Positions 28,111 to 36,427 of a DNA stretch of 64,000 bases are shown one piece after another; the first letter of the stretch is position 1, and every line of letters starts with the position of its first letter. The translations under genes and the position numbers were made by a program. The DNA lies in the NCBI RefSeq assembly GCF_900607235.1, contig NZ_LR027855.1:85810-149809 (forward strand), given 5' to 3'. This DNA is from Olivibacter jilunii (GTDB taxonomy: Bacteria > Bacteroidota > Bacteroidia > Sphingobacteriales > Sphingobacteriaceae). Under the pieces are notes generated by a model. The model saw nothing but the letters and a program-made list of their open reading frames with translations, ran no database searches and was not told where the DNA came from.

Positions 28111-28131
28111 TATAACATAATCGCTATCCCC

Positions 28132-29781
28132 TTGGAGAACCAATTATTGCATTCTTGTAAAAGCCTGCTATTGACATTCGTATTGTCTTTAGCGGGTTTC
28201 ACCGCTTTTAGTCAAAACTATCTTTTTAAGCCGGTTAAACTTCATGTGAGCCAACAAAAACTTGTAACCGTACTGGAAGATATCGGAAGGCAAGGTGGCT
28301 TTCATTTTTCTTATAGCAGCGGCATTATCCGAAGTGACAGTTTGGTTAGCATCCAGCATTTCAATGGCGACGTAAAGACGGCACTCAATACATTACTGGG
28401 TGATAGTTACGAATATCAAGAGAGTCCGAATCATTTAATTATCCGTCCGGCTCCATTTCGTTTAACGCTCATGCCTGAAGAATTGGGCGAAGGAAAAAAA
28501 ATATATACCATTAAAGGCTATGTAGTGGATGAAAAAACCGGAGCAGGAATCCATAATGCCAGCGTTTATGAAAAACGGCTACTCGTGGGAACGATGACCG
28601 ATAGAAAGGGTTATTTTAAATTAAAGCTGAAAACCAAGGACGGAAATCCCATGATTTTAACGGTTAGCAAAGAACTTTACAAAGATACCACCACCGTTTT
28701 CTTGCCTACCGTCAACCTAGGAAAAAACATCAATAGTAGTGGGCATTATGGATATATGGGAGATGGGGAAGAATCTGTCTCCAATACCGCGCTCGCTCGT
28801 TTATTTTTAAGTTCTAAACAAAAGCTAAATGCATTAAATCTGGGAAACTTTTTCGCCTATACCCCCGTACAGGTTTCGCTAACTCCCGGCTTAAGCTCAC
28901 ATGGCATGATGAGTGGTCAGGTCGTCAACAAGTTCTCGGCTAATCTCATTGGTGGTTACACCGCGGGAGTCAATGGCGTAGAGTTGGCTGGAATATTCAA
29001 TATCGATCGCTATCACGTGAAATATGTTCAGGCGGCGGGTGCTGTCAATATGGTAGGGGGTAATATGTCGGGGGTTCAACTCTCCGGAATTTATAATACG
29101 GTTATTGATAGCTTAAAGGGTTTTCAAGCCGCCGGCGTCTTTAACTTTGTTAAAAAACATGCAAATGGCGTTCAATTGGCCGGCATAATGAACTATGCTG
29201 AGGAACTAAGGGGCGTACAAATTGCCGGAATTCTCAATAGGACGAAAACGAACCACGGCTTACAATTTGGTTTAATAAATATGGCTGATACCTCTTCGGG
29301 AATCAGCATTGGATTGGTTAATATTTCAAAAAACGGAATGAAACGACTGAGTGTATCAAGTAATGAGGTCCTGTATACCAATCTGGCATTTAAAAGTGGA
29401 AACGCAAATTTATACAGCATTCTTTCTGCGGGCTACGGAAGCTGGAATGGTGAGCAAACTTTTGCTACGGGCTTCGGATTGGGGCATGAGTTTAGAAGAA
29501 GAAATCAAGATAATTATTTTGCGGTAGAACTTTTGAGCCAGCAATTACACCGATCAGTCTATGAAAACGTGAGCAGTTGGACTAAGATGAATATCCTTTA
29601 CAATTATTCTTTAGGTCAAAAAACAAAATTGTACGTTGCGCCAACGATTAATTTCCTTAGCAAGAATAAACAGGTTATTGAAAACGCACAAGACATTCCT
29701 TCGGCCGGATATCCATACCTTCTAAACAAAGAACGCTTTAAATGGTGGGTAGGACTTGAATTGGGTGTTGCTTTTTTCTAA
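28132..29781 (+). CDS. STN + carboxypeptidase-like domain protein with solenoid repeats
   Basis: This 549-residue secreted protein has a signal peptide (about 1-28), an STN domain (about 30-105: VKLHVSQQKLVTVLEDIGRQ, GGFHFSYSSGIIRSDSLVS), a carboxypeptidase-regulatory-like beta sandwich (about 122-195: IKGYVVDEKTGAGIHNASVY, then GTMTDRKGYFKLKL), and about eight repeats at 276-402 of the form G-V-Q-hydrophobic-A-G-x-hydrophobic-N, similar to the Leptospira LA_2272 surface repeat. A beta-rich C-terminal region follows. There is no TonB plug or barrel. TTG 28132 is the only available start preceding the signal peptide. It follows FecR by 21 bp. Confidence 0.8.
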   Translation: MENQLLHSCKSLLLTFVLSLAGFTAFSQNYLFKPVKLHVSQQKLVTVLEDIGRQGGFHFSYSSGIIRSDSLVSIQHFNGDVKTALNTLLGDSYEYQESPNHLIIRPAPFRLTLMPEELGEGKKIYTIKGYVVDEKTGAGIHNASVYEKRLLVGTMTDRKGYFKLKLKTKDGNPMILTVSKELYKDTTTVFLPTVNLGKNINSSGHYGYMGDGEESVSNTALARLFLSSKQKLNALNLGNFFAYTPVQVSLTPGLSSHGMMSGQVVNKFSANLIGGYTAGVNGVELAGIFNIDRYHVKYVQAAGAVNMVGGNMSGVQLSGIYNTVIDSLKGFQAAGVFNFVKKHANGVQLAGIMNYAEELRGVQIAGILNRTKTNHGLQFGLINMADTSSGISIGLVNISKNGMKRLSVSSNEVLYTNLAFKSGNANLYSILSAGYGSWNGEQTFATGFGLGHEFRRRNQDNYFAVELLSQQLHRSVYENVSSWTKMNILYNYSLGQKTKLYVAPTINFLSKNKQVIENAQDIPSAGYPYLLNKERFKWWVGLELGVAFF

Positions 29782-29831
29782 AAAGAATAGGGGGGAAGTC
29801 TAGCTAGCTTGTCATTAGTTAAACGAAGATA

Positions 29832-30929
29832 ATGACAAGATTTATGGAAAGAAAACTATTTAGCTACAAACAGACCCTGCTGGCACTTACTTTATTAATA
29901 GTAGGATCTTTTAACCTCTCTGCTCAAGAAGATAGCCCTGCTCACGTAGGCATCATATATCCATTAAGTACCCATGGTGGCAAAGCAGCCAATTATAGCA
30001 ACACCATTAGCTTACATGCTATAGCAGGTCTATCTGGTGGAGAGAAAGCGTTCGCATTATATGGTGTTGCCGGAATTGTTAAGGGCAATGCTTCCGGATT
30101 GCAAGCTTCCGGTGTATTCAACCAGGTTTCCGGCACGCTCCATGGCGTACAGTTAGCCGGTGCCGTCAATTTAGCAGGCGATGCAGCTAAGGGTTATCAA
30201 TTTGCGGGCTTGTTCAACCAAAGTAGGGGAAATGTTCATCTACAATTGGGCGGTGTGCTCAATACAGCGATTTCTACCAAGGGCTTGCAAGCAAGTGGTG
30301 TAAGCAACAGGAGCAAGCAAATGGATGGTGTGCAGATGGCAGGACTTTACAATCAGGCTGACAACGTAAAGGGTGTCCAAATAGCTGGGGTCATCAACAA
30401 AGCAAAAAACGTAAGGGGCATACAATTCGGGGTGCTGAATATCGCGGATAGCAGCGATTATACCCTCGGCTTGGTGAATATCGTGAAAAATGGGGAAAAG
30501 AGTATCCGCATTGGAACAGATGAAGATCTGTCGACTTTTGCCAGCTTCCGCTCCGGTGGCCAAATTTTATATGGAATCCTCGGAATTGGGTTCAATCCGC
30601 AATATGAGGCCATTCGCTACGGCGTAGAAGGAGGTATCGGTGCGAATCTGTTAAATCGAACCAACTTTAGGCTAGCTGCTGAAATCTCATCCATCACGCT
30701 AACTGATTTTGATGGCAATTACTTTAATAAAAATGGTTTACGTATTCTACCTTCCATCAAAATAGGACCTAATATATATCTATATGGCGGTCCATCGATT
30801 AATTACATCAATACTGATAATGAGGATGGCAAAAAGCTGGTTAAAATGAAAATTTGGGACAAGCAGAACAGCAAAGATTATCAAGCGCTGAATGTAGGCT
30901 TTACCGCAGGTCTACAGCTGGTACTGTAA
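29832..30929 (+). CDS. Solenoid-repeat secreted protein, paralogue lacking STN
   Basis: This 365-residue protein has a signal peptide (cleavage after NLSAQ, about 33). About nine 15-16-residue repeats follow at residues 74-222 (GVQLAGAVNLAGDAAK, GVQMAGLYNQADNVK, GVQIAGVINKAKNVR and similar), then a beta-rich C-terminus (LYGILGIGFNPQYEAIRYGVEG, IGPNIYLYGGPSINY) ending AGLQLVL. It is a paralogue of the upstream protein's C-terminal half, including the shared GLVN-I-KNG tail, but has no STN or carboxypeptidase-like domain. It probably belongs to the same operon (50-bp gap). Its last 29 bp overlap the convergent PepSY gene. Confidence 0.8.
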   Translation: MTRFMERKLFSYKQTLLALTLLIVGSFNLSAQEDSPAHVGIIYPLSTHGGKAANYSNTISLHAIAGLSGGEKAFALYGVAGIVKGNASGLQASGVFNQVSGTLHGVQLAGAVNLAGDAAKGYQFAGLFNQSRGNVHLQLGGVLNTAISTKGLQASGVSNRSKQMDGVQMAGLYNQADNVKGVQIAGVINKAKNVRGIQFGVLNIADSSDYTLGLVNIVKNGEKSIRIGTDEDLSTFASFRSGGQILYGILGIGFNPQYEAIRYGVEGGIGANLLNRTNFRLAAEISSITLTDFDGNYFNKNGLRILPSIKIGPNIYLYGGPSINYINTDNEDGKKLVKMKIWDKQNSKDYQALNVGFTAGLQLVL

Positions 30930-32130
30930 ATCGTTTTCCTTTTGGTGGTATGGCCGGCCTGCTTTTTCGCTTCCGGCCATACCATATAATAAAGCCTGTG
31001 ACCGGTAAAGAAGCGGCAATTAGGCTAGCGATAAAAGCGAGGATTTTCCCGGGTAAACCTAAAATGGCGCCTACATGAATATCGTAATTCATAGCAATAA
31101 GCTTCTCACCATTGTTTTTCTCTGCGTAATTACGACGATAAAGTCTTTTCCCTGTATACTGATCTAGTTGTATTTCGTCTGTGTTATAATAGAGCTCTGC
31201 GCCTCGATAACCAGCTGCATAGATTACACCTTCTTTGCCGAAAGCCGGTGATAAACCAATACGATCATACCCTTTATCAAATTCCTTATTGGCCGTAGCG
31301 AATGCAACATCCAATGGGGAAAGTACGGCGACTGCTGTGGTATCCGACTGTTTCGTAACAAAGGGCGGTGGTGTGGTTGATTGCGAAGCGTTTACATAAA
31401 CCGCCGTTTCGAACCACTTCATGGCCCAAACCATTCCTGTTAATGCCAAAATCAGTGTAATTAGCAAGGCATAAAAACCGGGCACATTATGTAAATCGTA
31501 ATTCAGGCGCTTAAATCCTGCTTTCCATTTGATCTTGAAGCTCTTATTGACATTCGATTTTTTTAGATTTTTAGGCCACCATAATACTAAACCTGTTATT
31601 AAAAGAATGACGAATAGGAGTGTAGCATATCCTACGATTGGCTGACCATAGGGTGTATTCAGCAGCAAACTCCAATGGATATATTTCACAATGGTAAAAA
31701 ATTCCCTGGTGTAATCAATACGACCGGTAATCTCACCGGTGTAGGGATTGATAAATACGGATTCGTAACAGTTAATGGCGCCGAAAAAGGTGAGGGCTTG
31801 TTGGTTGCCCGCCTCATAACACATGAACTCCCATGCTTTCTCCGGTGCGCGATAGCTTGTGATATAGGTTGCCGACTTGCCCAGCGCTTTGTCAGCAGTT
31901 GCTTGTAAACTACTTAAGGGCAGCACCTTTGCGTTTTCCGGCACTTCAACATAAAACTTGTCGCGATGAATCAGGTTGCTAATTTCATGTTGGAAGACAA
32001 AAAGACAACCCGTAATGGCTACAATAAAAACAATGATGCCTGAAATCAAACCGAGCCATAAATGCAGAAATGCAGCGATTTTTTTGATCGCTCCTTTTTT
32101 CTTCTTTGCTTTCGTCTTACCATGTGCCAT
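30901..32130 (-). CDS. PepSY-associated TM helix protein (siderophore-iron reductase type)
   Basis: This 409-residue inner-membrane protein has four TM helices: LWLGLISGIIVFIVAITGCLFVF near the N-terminus, YATLLFVILLITGLVLWWP, VPGFYALLITLILALTGMVWAM, and ILAFIASLIAASLPVTGFIIWY at the end. Paired His residues lie near the membrane (HLWLG, YIHWSLLL, LHNVPGF, NYDIHVGA), with PepSY-like periplasmic loops between. Such proteins accompany siderophore receptors and are thought to reduce iron from the ferric siderophore. It follows the receptor gene by 11 bp on the same strand. Confidence 0.9.
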   Translation of the reverse strand: MAHGKTKAKKKKGAIKKIAAFLHLWLGLISGIIVFIVAITGCLFVFQHEISNLIHRDKFYVEVPENAKVLPLSSLQATADKALGKSATYITSYRAPEKAWEFMCYEAGNQQALTFFGAINCYESVFINPYTGEITGRIDYTREFFTIVKYIHWSLLLNTPYGQPIVGYATLLFVILLITGLVLWWPKNLKKSNVNKSFKIKWKAGFKRLNYDLHNVPGFYALLITLILALTGMVWAMKWFETAVYVNASQSTTPPPFVTKQSDTTAVAVLSPLDVAFATANKEFDKGYDRIGLSPAFGKEGVIYAAGYRGAELYYNTDEIQLDQYTGKRLYRRNYAEKNNGEKLIAMNYDIHVGAILGLPGKILAFIASLIAASLPVTGFIIWYGRKRKSRPAIPPKGKRFTVPAVDLR

Positions 32131-32141
32131 TAACCCGATAT

Positions 32142-34592
32142 TTAGAATTTATACGTTAAATTAGCCAAAAAGCTTCTCGGCATCTGCGGTTCGATCGTTG
32201 TCCACCCTTTAAAGTATTCCTTATCAGTCAAGTTATCCATCTTTAATCCGATCCTAAATTTAGGATGATCATAAAAAACAGAGGCATTCAACACCGTATA
32301 TCCCGGCAAAGTAAAAGTACCGGTCAGCAAATCGTTGGTAATAATATTCTCGCTGGCAGAATTGCCGCCGAAACCTAAACCAATCCCTTTAATTGCTCCT
32401 TGATGAAAACGATAACTAACCCAGTAATTAAGCAAATGTTTGGGGCCTGCCGAAACAGGTCGGCGATCATTAACATTCACATCGGCATTGGTAATTTTAC
32501 TGGTATTATTACTATAGCCGAAAATAATATTCAAGCCCTCTACCGGACGTGCAGTTAAGTCCAATTCAAAGCCTCGTGACAACTGTGTACCATTCTGAAC
32601 GGTGATGTTGTATGTAGTGTCATCTCTGATGATTGATTCAGTTCGCGTAATATTTTTAACGGATATATCATAGTAACTGGCAGTAAAGCTCAATCGATTA
32701 TCCAGTACATCCAATTTAACGCCGCCTTCCCATTGATTAGCTTGCTGCGGTTTAAACGTATTGGGTATATCCGGGAGCGGTTGCGTAACCGGAGCCACAT
32801 TCCGAAAGCCATTCATATAATTGGCAAAAATCGATATTTGGTTAGGGATCACTTGGTACACGACACCAAATTTCGGTGAAACAGCCGTCTGTCCATAGTC
32901 GCCCGTTACCACACCTGTATTTAAGTTCTCCGTTCCACCGCTCTGAAAGCGATCGACGCGCACACTCGCCATGGCGATCAACTGATCGGTTATATTAAGT
33001 ACGTTAGACAAGTAAGCTCCGTATACATTACTGCTGGCGCGATTGTAGGTATAAGAACCGGTACTGGCGGCCAGTCGCTCATCAATTGCCTCCTTATTGT
33101 AATTGTAGTAATTTGGATCATCAATACTCGAATTCAGTCGATCAAAAACAATATAAGGAGCATTATTATTTTTATTCACCTGTCTTAGGTAGTCTAAACC
33201 AAAAACCAAACGATTCCGTAAACCACCAATCTTAAAGTCGCCCGTAAAATTCTGCTGAATATTAATCACTTCACTTACTGCGTTTTGTTTGGTAACATAA
33301 CGGCTCAATATCGTGTCGTTTGCAATGGTGCCTAACCGTTCATTATCAACATCCGTATACATCACATACTGATAATAACCATCGGTTTTTCTTCGGTTAT
33401 AATTGACTTGGGTTCTAGATGTCCATTGATCGGATATCTTATACAAAGCTTGTCCTCTTAGATTAATTGTAGGGGTTTTAAACGTTACATCATCATGTGT
33501 ATATGACCGATTATAATCAAATTGTAATTCGTCCGGTGTATTTGCATGGAGAGGTCGTGTTCTATTCAGAAAAATCATTAGCGGGTTTGTTCCTTCATAA
33601 TGATATAATTCAGCATCTAAGTTCAAAGTCAATCGACTAGTAGCTCGATATTCCAGTGAAGGTGCGATGAAAAATGATTTCCTGAACCCCGCATCCTGAA
33701 AACTGTTTTGCTTATGATATGCCGCATTTACACGTCCTAATAGATTCTTTTTTTGATTGAGCGGACCGTACAAATCTAAGGTTGCCCGATGTTGAGCATA
33801 ATTGCCTATGGTGTAAGAAACTTCTCCACCTACCGTATCCAAGGGTCTTTTAGTAACGATATTGATCAGACCTCCGAAATTAACCAGTGCTCCACCATAT
33901 AACGTGCCCGACGGCCCTTTGACCACCTCTATTTGCTCGATATTAGCGGGGTCTAAATCGCCATTGGTCAGTGCAGCAACTCCATTAATCAAATTTGGCT
34001 GTGTAGAAAAGCCCCTTAAGGTGAAGTACGCGGCCCCATCGCCGCTTCTACCGGTCGAACTCCATAGCTTATCTAATCCTGAGCTATTTTTTAACGCATC
34101 GTTAAAGTTTGTGACTATTTGATCTCTCAGCACTTCTTTGGTAATCGTCGTATAAACTTGGGGGTTTTCGAGGTTATTAAGCGGTAGTTTGGAGACAAAA
34201 TTGCTTTTTCTTCTCGTATACGGATTAGCGCCTACACCATTAACCACCACCTCGCTGAGCGTGGCGGCACTTTCTGTTAAGATGATCGTCTGTACATCCA
34301 CTTCAAGGTCGTCCACCTTAATTTGCAACTCTTGGGTATTCAATCCTAAGGCCGTTACGCGAAGTGTGTAAGAGCCGAAAGGGACTTGCTTGATCTCATA
34401 GTGTCCATCAACATCGGTCGATGCGCCACGATTTAAACCTTTTAAGGTAACGGAAACGCCTTCAGCACCTTTACCGTCAGCGGTCAACACCACCCCCTTT
34501 AGGTTAGCAATCTGTTGTGCTTGAATAATTGATGGTAGAAATAAGGATTGAATAGTGACAAATAAAACAGTTAGGTAGGAGAGCGGTCTCAT
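32142..34592 (-). CDS. TonB-dependent siderophore receptor
   Basis: This 816-residue outer-membrane receptor has a signal peptide (about 1-26) and a carboxypeptidase-like beta domain (about 27-112: LKGVVLTADGKGAEGVSVTLKG, STDVDGHYEIKQVPFGSYTL). A plug follows (about 130-260: FNDALKNSSGL, RGFSTQPNLING, IEQIEVVKGPSGTLYGGALVNFGGLINIVTKRP), then a 22-strand-type barrel with C-terminal Phe (LANLTYKF). The plug motifs match FhuE/FpvA-type siderophore receptors. It has no STN domain, so it is unlikely to signal to the nearby FecR directly. It is cotranscribed with the PepSY reductase. The siderophore is unknown; no Fur box was recognised. Confidence 0.94.
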   Translation of the reverse strand: MRPLSYLTVLFVTIQSLFLPSIIQAQQIANLKGVVLTADGKGAEGVSVTLKGLNRGASTDVDGHYEIKQVPFGSYTLRVTALGLNTQELQIKVDDLEVDVQTIILTESAATLSEVVVNGVGANPYTRRKSNFVSKLPLNNLENPQVYTTITKEVLRDQIVTNFNDALKNSSGLDKLWSSTGRSGDGAAYFTLRGFSTQPNLINGVAALTNGDLDPANIEQIEVVKGPSGTLYGGALVNFGGLINIVTKRPLDTVGGEVSYTIGNYAQHRATLDLYGPLNQKKNLLGRVNAAYHKQNSFQDAGFRKSFFIAPSLEYRATSRLTLNLDAELYHYEGTNPLMIFLNRTRPLHANTPDELQFDYNRSYTHDDVTFKTPTINLRGQALYKISDQWTSRTQVNYNRRKTDGYYQYVMYTDVDNERLGTIANDTILSRYVTKQNAVSEVINIQQNFTGDFKIGGLRNRLVFGLDYLRQVNKNNNAPYIVFDRLNSSIDDPNYYNYNKEAIDERLAASTGSYTYNRASSNVYGAYLSNVLNITDQLIAMASVRVDRFQSGGTENLNTGVVTGDYGQTAVSPKFGVVYQVIPNQISIFANYMNGFRNVAPVTQPLPDIPNTFKPQQANQWEGGVKLDVLDNRLSFTASYYDISVKNITRTESIIRDDTTYNITVQNGTQLSRGFELDLTARPVEGLNIIFGYSNNTSKITNADVNVNDRRPVSAGPKHLLNYWVSYRFHQGAIKGIGLGFGGNSASENIITNDLLTGTFTLPGYTVLNASVFYDHPKFRIGLKMDNLTDKEYFKGWTTIEPQMPRSFLANLTYKF

Positions 34593-34742
34593 TCTTATTT
34601 GGACTTTATCTAAATTTCTGCAAAGAAAAGAACTAAAACCTGAAAATACAATTCTTATTAAAAATTATTCTAAAGAAGAGTTGGGGAGGGGGAAGTGGAG
34701 TAGTTAAGTAGTGGAGTAGGGAAGTAGTTTATTAGTCAATGG

Positions 34743-35065
34743 GATAATTATTCATTCGTGTTCACTTTAAAGGCATTCATGAGCTCCCTACGGTCGGTTA
34801 GCTGATGTGATGATTAGCCAATTAGCCAATGAATGATTAGCCGATGTGATGATTAGCCAATTAGCCAATGGGATGATTAGCCGATGTGATGATTAGCCAA
34901 TTAGCCAATGGGATGATTAGCTAACGTTATCATGGGCTGATTGCTGATTTCCGATAGCTTAAAGCTTACTGCTTATAGCTTATACCTTAAAACTTACTAT
35001 AAAGCTTACTGCTTATAGCCTAAAACCTAATGCCTAATGCCTAACACCTAAAACCTAATGACTAA
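34743..35065. repeat. Right copy of the inverted repeat, with tandem 40-bp units and CYTAA heptads
   Basis: Three parts fill the 574-bp spacer upstream of yceI. First, 34743-34813 is the exact reverse complement of 26161-26231 (71 bp). Second, units of 39, 40 and 40 bp (34804-34842, 34843-34882, 34883-34922) are built from TTAGCCAA and GATGTGAT words. Third, heptads of the form NNCYTAA or NNCTTAC run 34956-34997 and 35003-35065 in register apart from one 5-nt break. No gene was found in 34593-35166. Confidence 0.9.
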
Positions 35066-35121
35066 ACCGTCATAGCAATTTCACAATAAATGTTTAAACA
35101 TTAATTTAATATTAAAGTATT

Positions 35122-35129
35122 TATCTTTG
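35122..35129 (+). promoter_or_regulatory. Likely -7 promoter element of yceI
   Basis: TATCTTTG matches TAnnTTTG and ends 37 bp before the yceI start in AT-rich DNA. No clear -33 TTG was found at the usual distance. Confidence 0.45.
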
Positions 35130-35166
35130 ATTCATCAAGACAGAAATGTATTAAAAATTTAAAAAT

Positions 35167-35694
35167 ATGGCAACAACATGGGTAGTAGATCCTGTACATT
35201 CGGATGTACAGTTCAAGATCAAACATTTGGTAATCTCCACCGTTACCGGTGCGTTTAATCAATTTGACGGTCAAGCGACAGCAACAGATGGTTTTGAAGA
35301 GGTAACAGCGAATTTTAGAATTGATGTAAAAAGCATAGACACTAAAAATGCTGATCGCGATAACCATTTAAGAACCGGTGATTTTTTTGATGCAGATAGC
35401 CATCCTGAAATTTCGTTTAACTCCACTTCTTGGAGAAAGATTGGGGATGATGAATTTGAATTAATGGGTGACTTAACGATGAAAGGAATAACTAAACCTG
35501 TTACGCTTAAAGCTGAATTTGGCGGGATTGAAAAAGATGCTTACGGCAATACCAAAGCGGGCTTTGAAATTACCGGAAAAATTATCCGTAAGGACTTCGG
35601 TCTTACTTACAATGCACTAACTGAAACAGGAGGCCTTGCTCTTGGTGAAGACATCAAATTAGTGAGCAATATACAGCTTGCAAAACAAGCATAA
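35167..35694 (+). CDS. YceI-family protein
   Basis: This 175-residue protein covers the whole YceI lipocalin-like domain: WVVDPVHSDVQFKIKHLVISTVTGAF at the start, RDNHLRTGDFFDADSHPEISF in the middle, and LTMKGITKPVTLKAEFGG toward the end. The family binds amphiphilic ligands such as polyisoprenoids. No signal peptide is present, so this copy is probably cytoplasmic, unlike secreted E. coli YceI. It is monocistronic, downstream of a large repeat-filled spacer and upstream of a MITE-like element. Confidence 0.94.
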   Translation: MATTWVVDPVHSDVQFKIKHLVISTVTGAFNQFDGQATATDGFEEVTANFRIDVKSIDTKNADRDNHLRTGDFFDADSHPEISFNSTSWRKIGDDEFELMGDLTMKGITKPVTLKAEFGGIEKDAYGNTKAGFEITGKIIRKDFGLTYNALTETGGLALGEDIKLVSNIQLAKQA

Positions 35695-35744
35695 TTGTTG
35701 ACGGTAAAACAATGTAAGAAAGTGTTTAAAAGGTAGTTAACACC

Positions 35745-35886
35745 TAAAAAAAGTGTCATTGCGAGCGGTCAGTTTTTTAACAAAAACAAAGGAGCCCAAA
35801 GGACGATTTAGTTATATCCTCGCTCTGTAGGACTCGAAGGTCATTGCGAGGAACGATGGTGATGGACTTTTTAGACACTTTTTTTA
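35745..35886. repeat. MITE-like element with 13-bp terminal inverted repeats
   Basis: A 142-bp segment between the convergent yceI and acetyltransferase genes is bounded by a perfect 13-bp inverted repeat (TAAAAAAAGTGTC at 35745-35757 and GACACTTTTTTTA at 35874-35886). Inside are two copies of GTCATTGCGAG (35755-35765 and 35840-35850), a word seen in dispersed repeats of many bacterial genomes. There is no coding capacity and no clear target-site duplication. The T-rich ends could also act as a bidirectional terminator. Confidence 0.75.
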
Positions 35887-35891
35887 TATTA

Positions 35892-36329
35892 TTAAACATT
35901 TCCCCATTCCATACTTAAGATGGGATAGGGTTTTCCTGCATCATCTACAGCGGTACGGCCGACAACCACAAAACCCATATGCTTGTAAAAGCCGACCGCT
36001 TGCTGATTCTGCTCATTGACATCAACGGTTCTTGCATCCTTTTCATCCAAGGCATACTGCACTAATTTTTTACCTATTCCGATCCCGCGTTTGGTTGCAT
36101 CTATAAATAGCATTTGGATGGCTTGGCCGGAGATCCCAATGAAGCCGGTTAGTATGCCATCTTGCCTGATGTGACCGTATAAATCTACTGAGTCGAGGTA
36201 TTTATTATAAATCAGTTCTTTATAATACAAAATATCTTCTTCTTTAAGAAAATGATGAGTCGCTCTTACCGCACTTTCCCAAATCTCCATGACACGTTCA
36301 TAGTCGTGCCGGGTTAAACTTTTAATCAT
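35892..36329 (-). CDS. GNAT N-acetyltransferase, YjaB-like
   Basis: This 145-residue acetyl-CoA-dependent acetyltransferase resembles E. coli YjaB throughout: IWESAVRATHHFL, the core QMLFIDATKRGIGIGKKLVQYAL with the acetyl-CoA pyrophosphate loop (RGIGIGK), and the C-terminal VDVNEQNQQAVGFYKHMGFVVVGRTAVDDAGKPYPILSMEW. Substrate is unknown. It is single, converging on yceI across a MITE-like element. Confidence 0.92.
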   Translation of the reverse strand: MIKSLTRHDYERVMEIWESAVRATHHFLKEEDILYYKELIYNKYLDSVDLYGHIRQDGILTGFIGISGQAIQMLFIDATKRGIGIGKKLVQYALDEKDARTVDVNEQNQQAVGFYKHMGFVVVGRTAVDDAGKPYPILSMEWGNV

Positions 36330-36427
36330 CGCTATTGGCTAAATTTCAAAGATAAACTTTTACTTATCTTAAATGACTTTTTTCTATACTTGTCAATCTT
36401 TTTCTAGAATTAGGTTCTCGAACTCAC

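Noticed and set aside
26161..34813. Composite transposon or integrative element bounded by the inverted repeats
   Set aside because: No transposase, integrase or target duplication was seen; the arms resemble the host's own intergenic repeats, so mobility is not supported.
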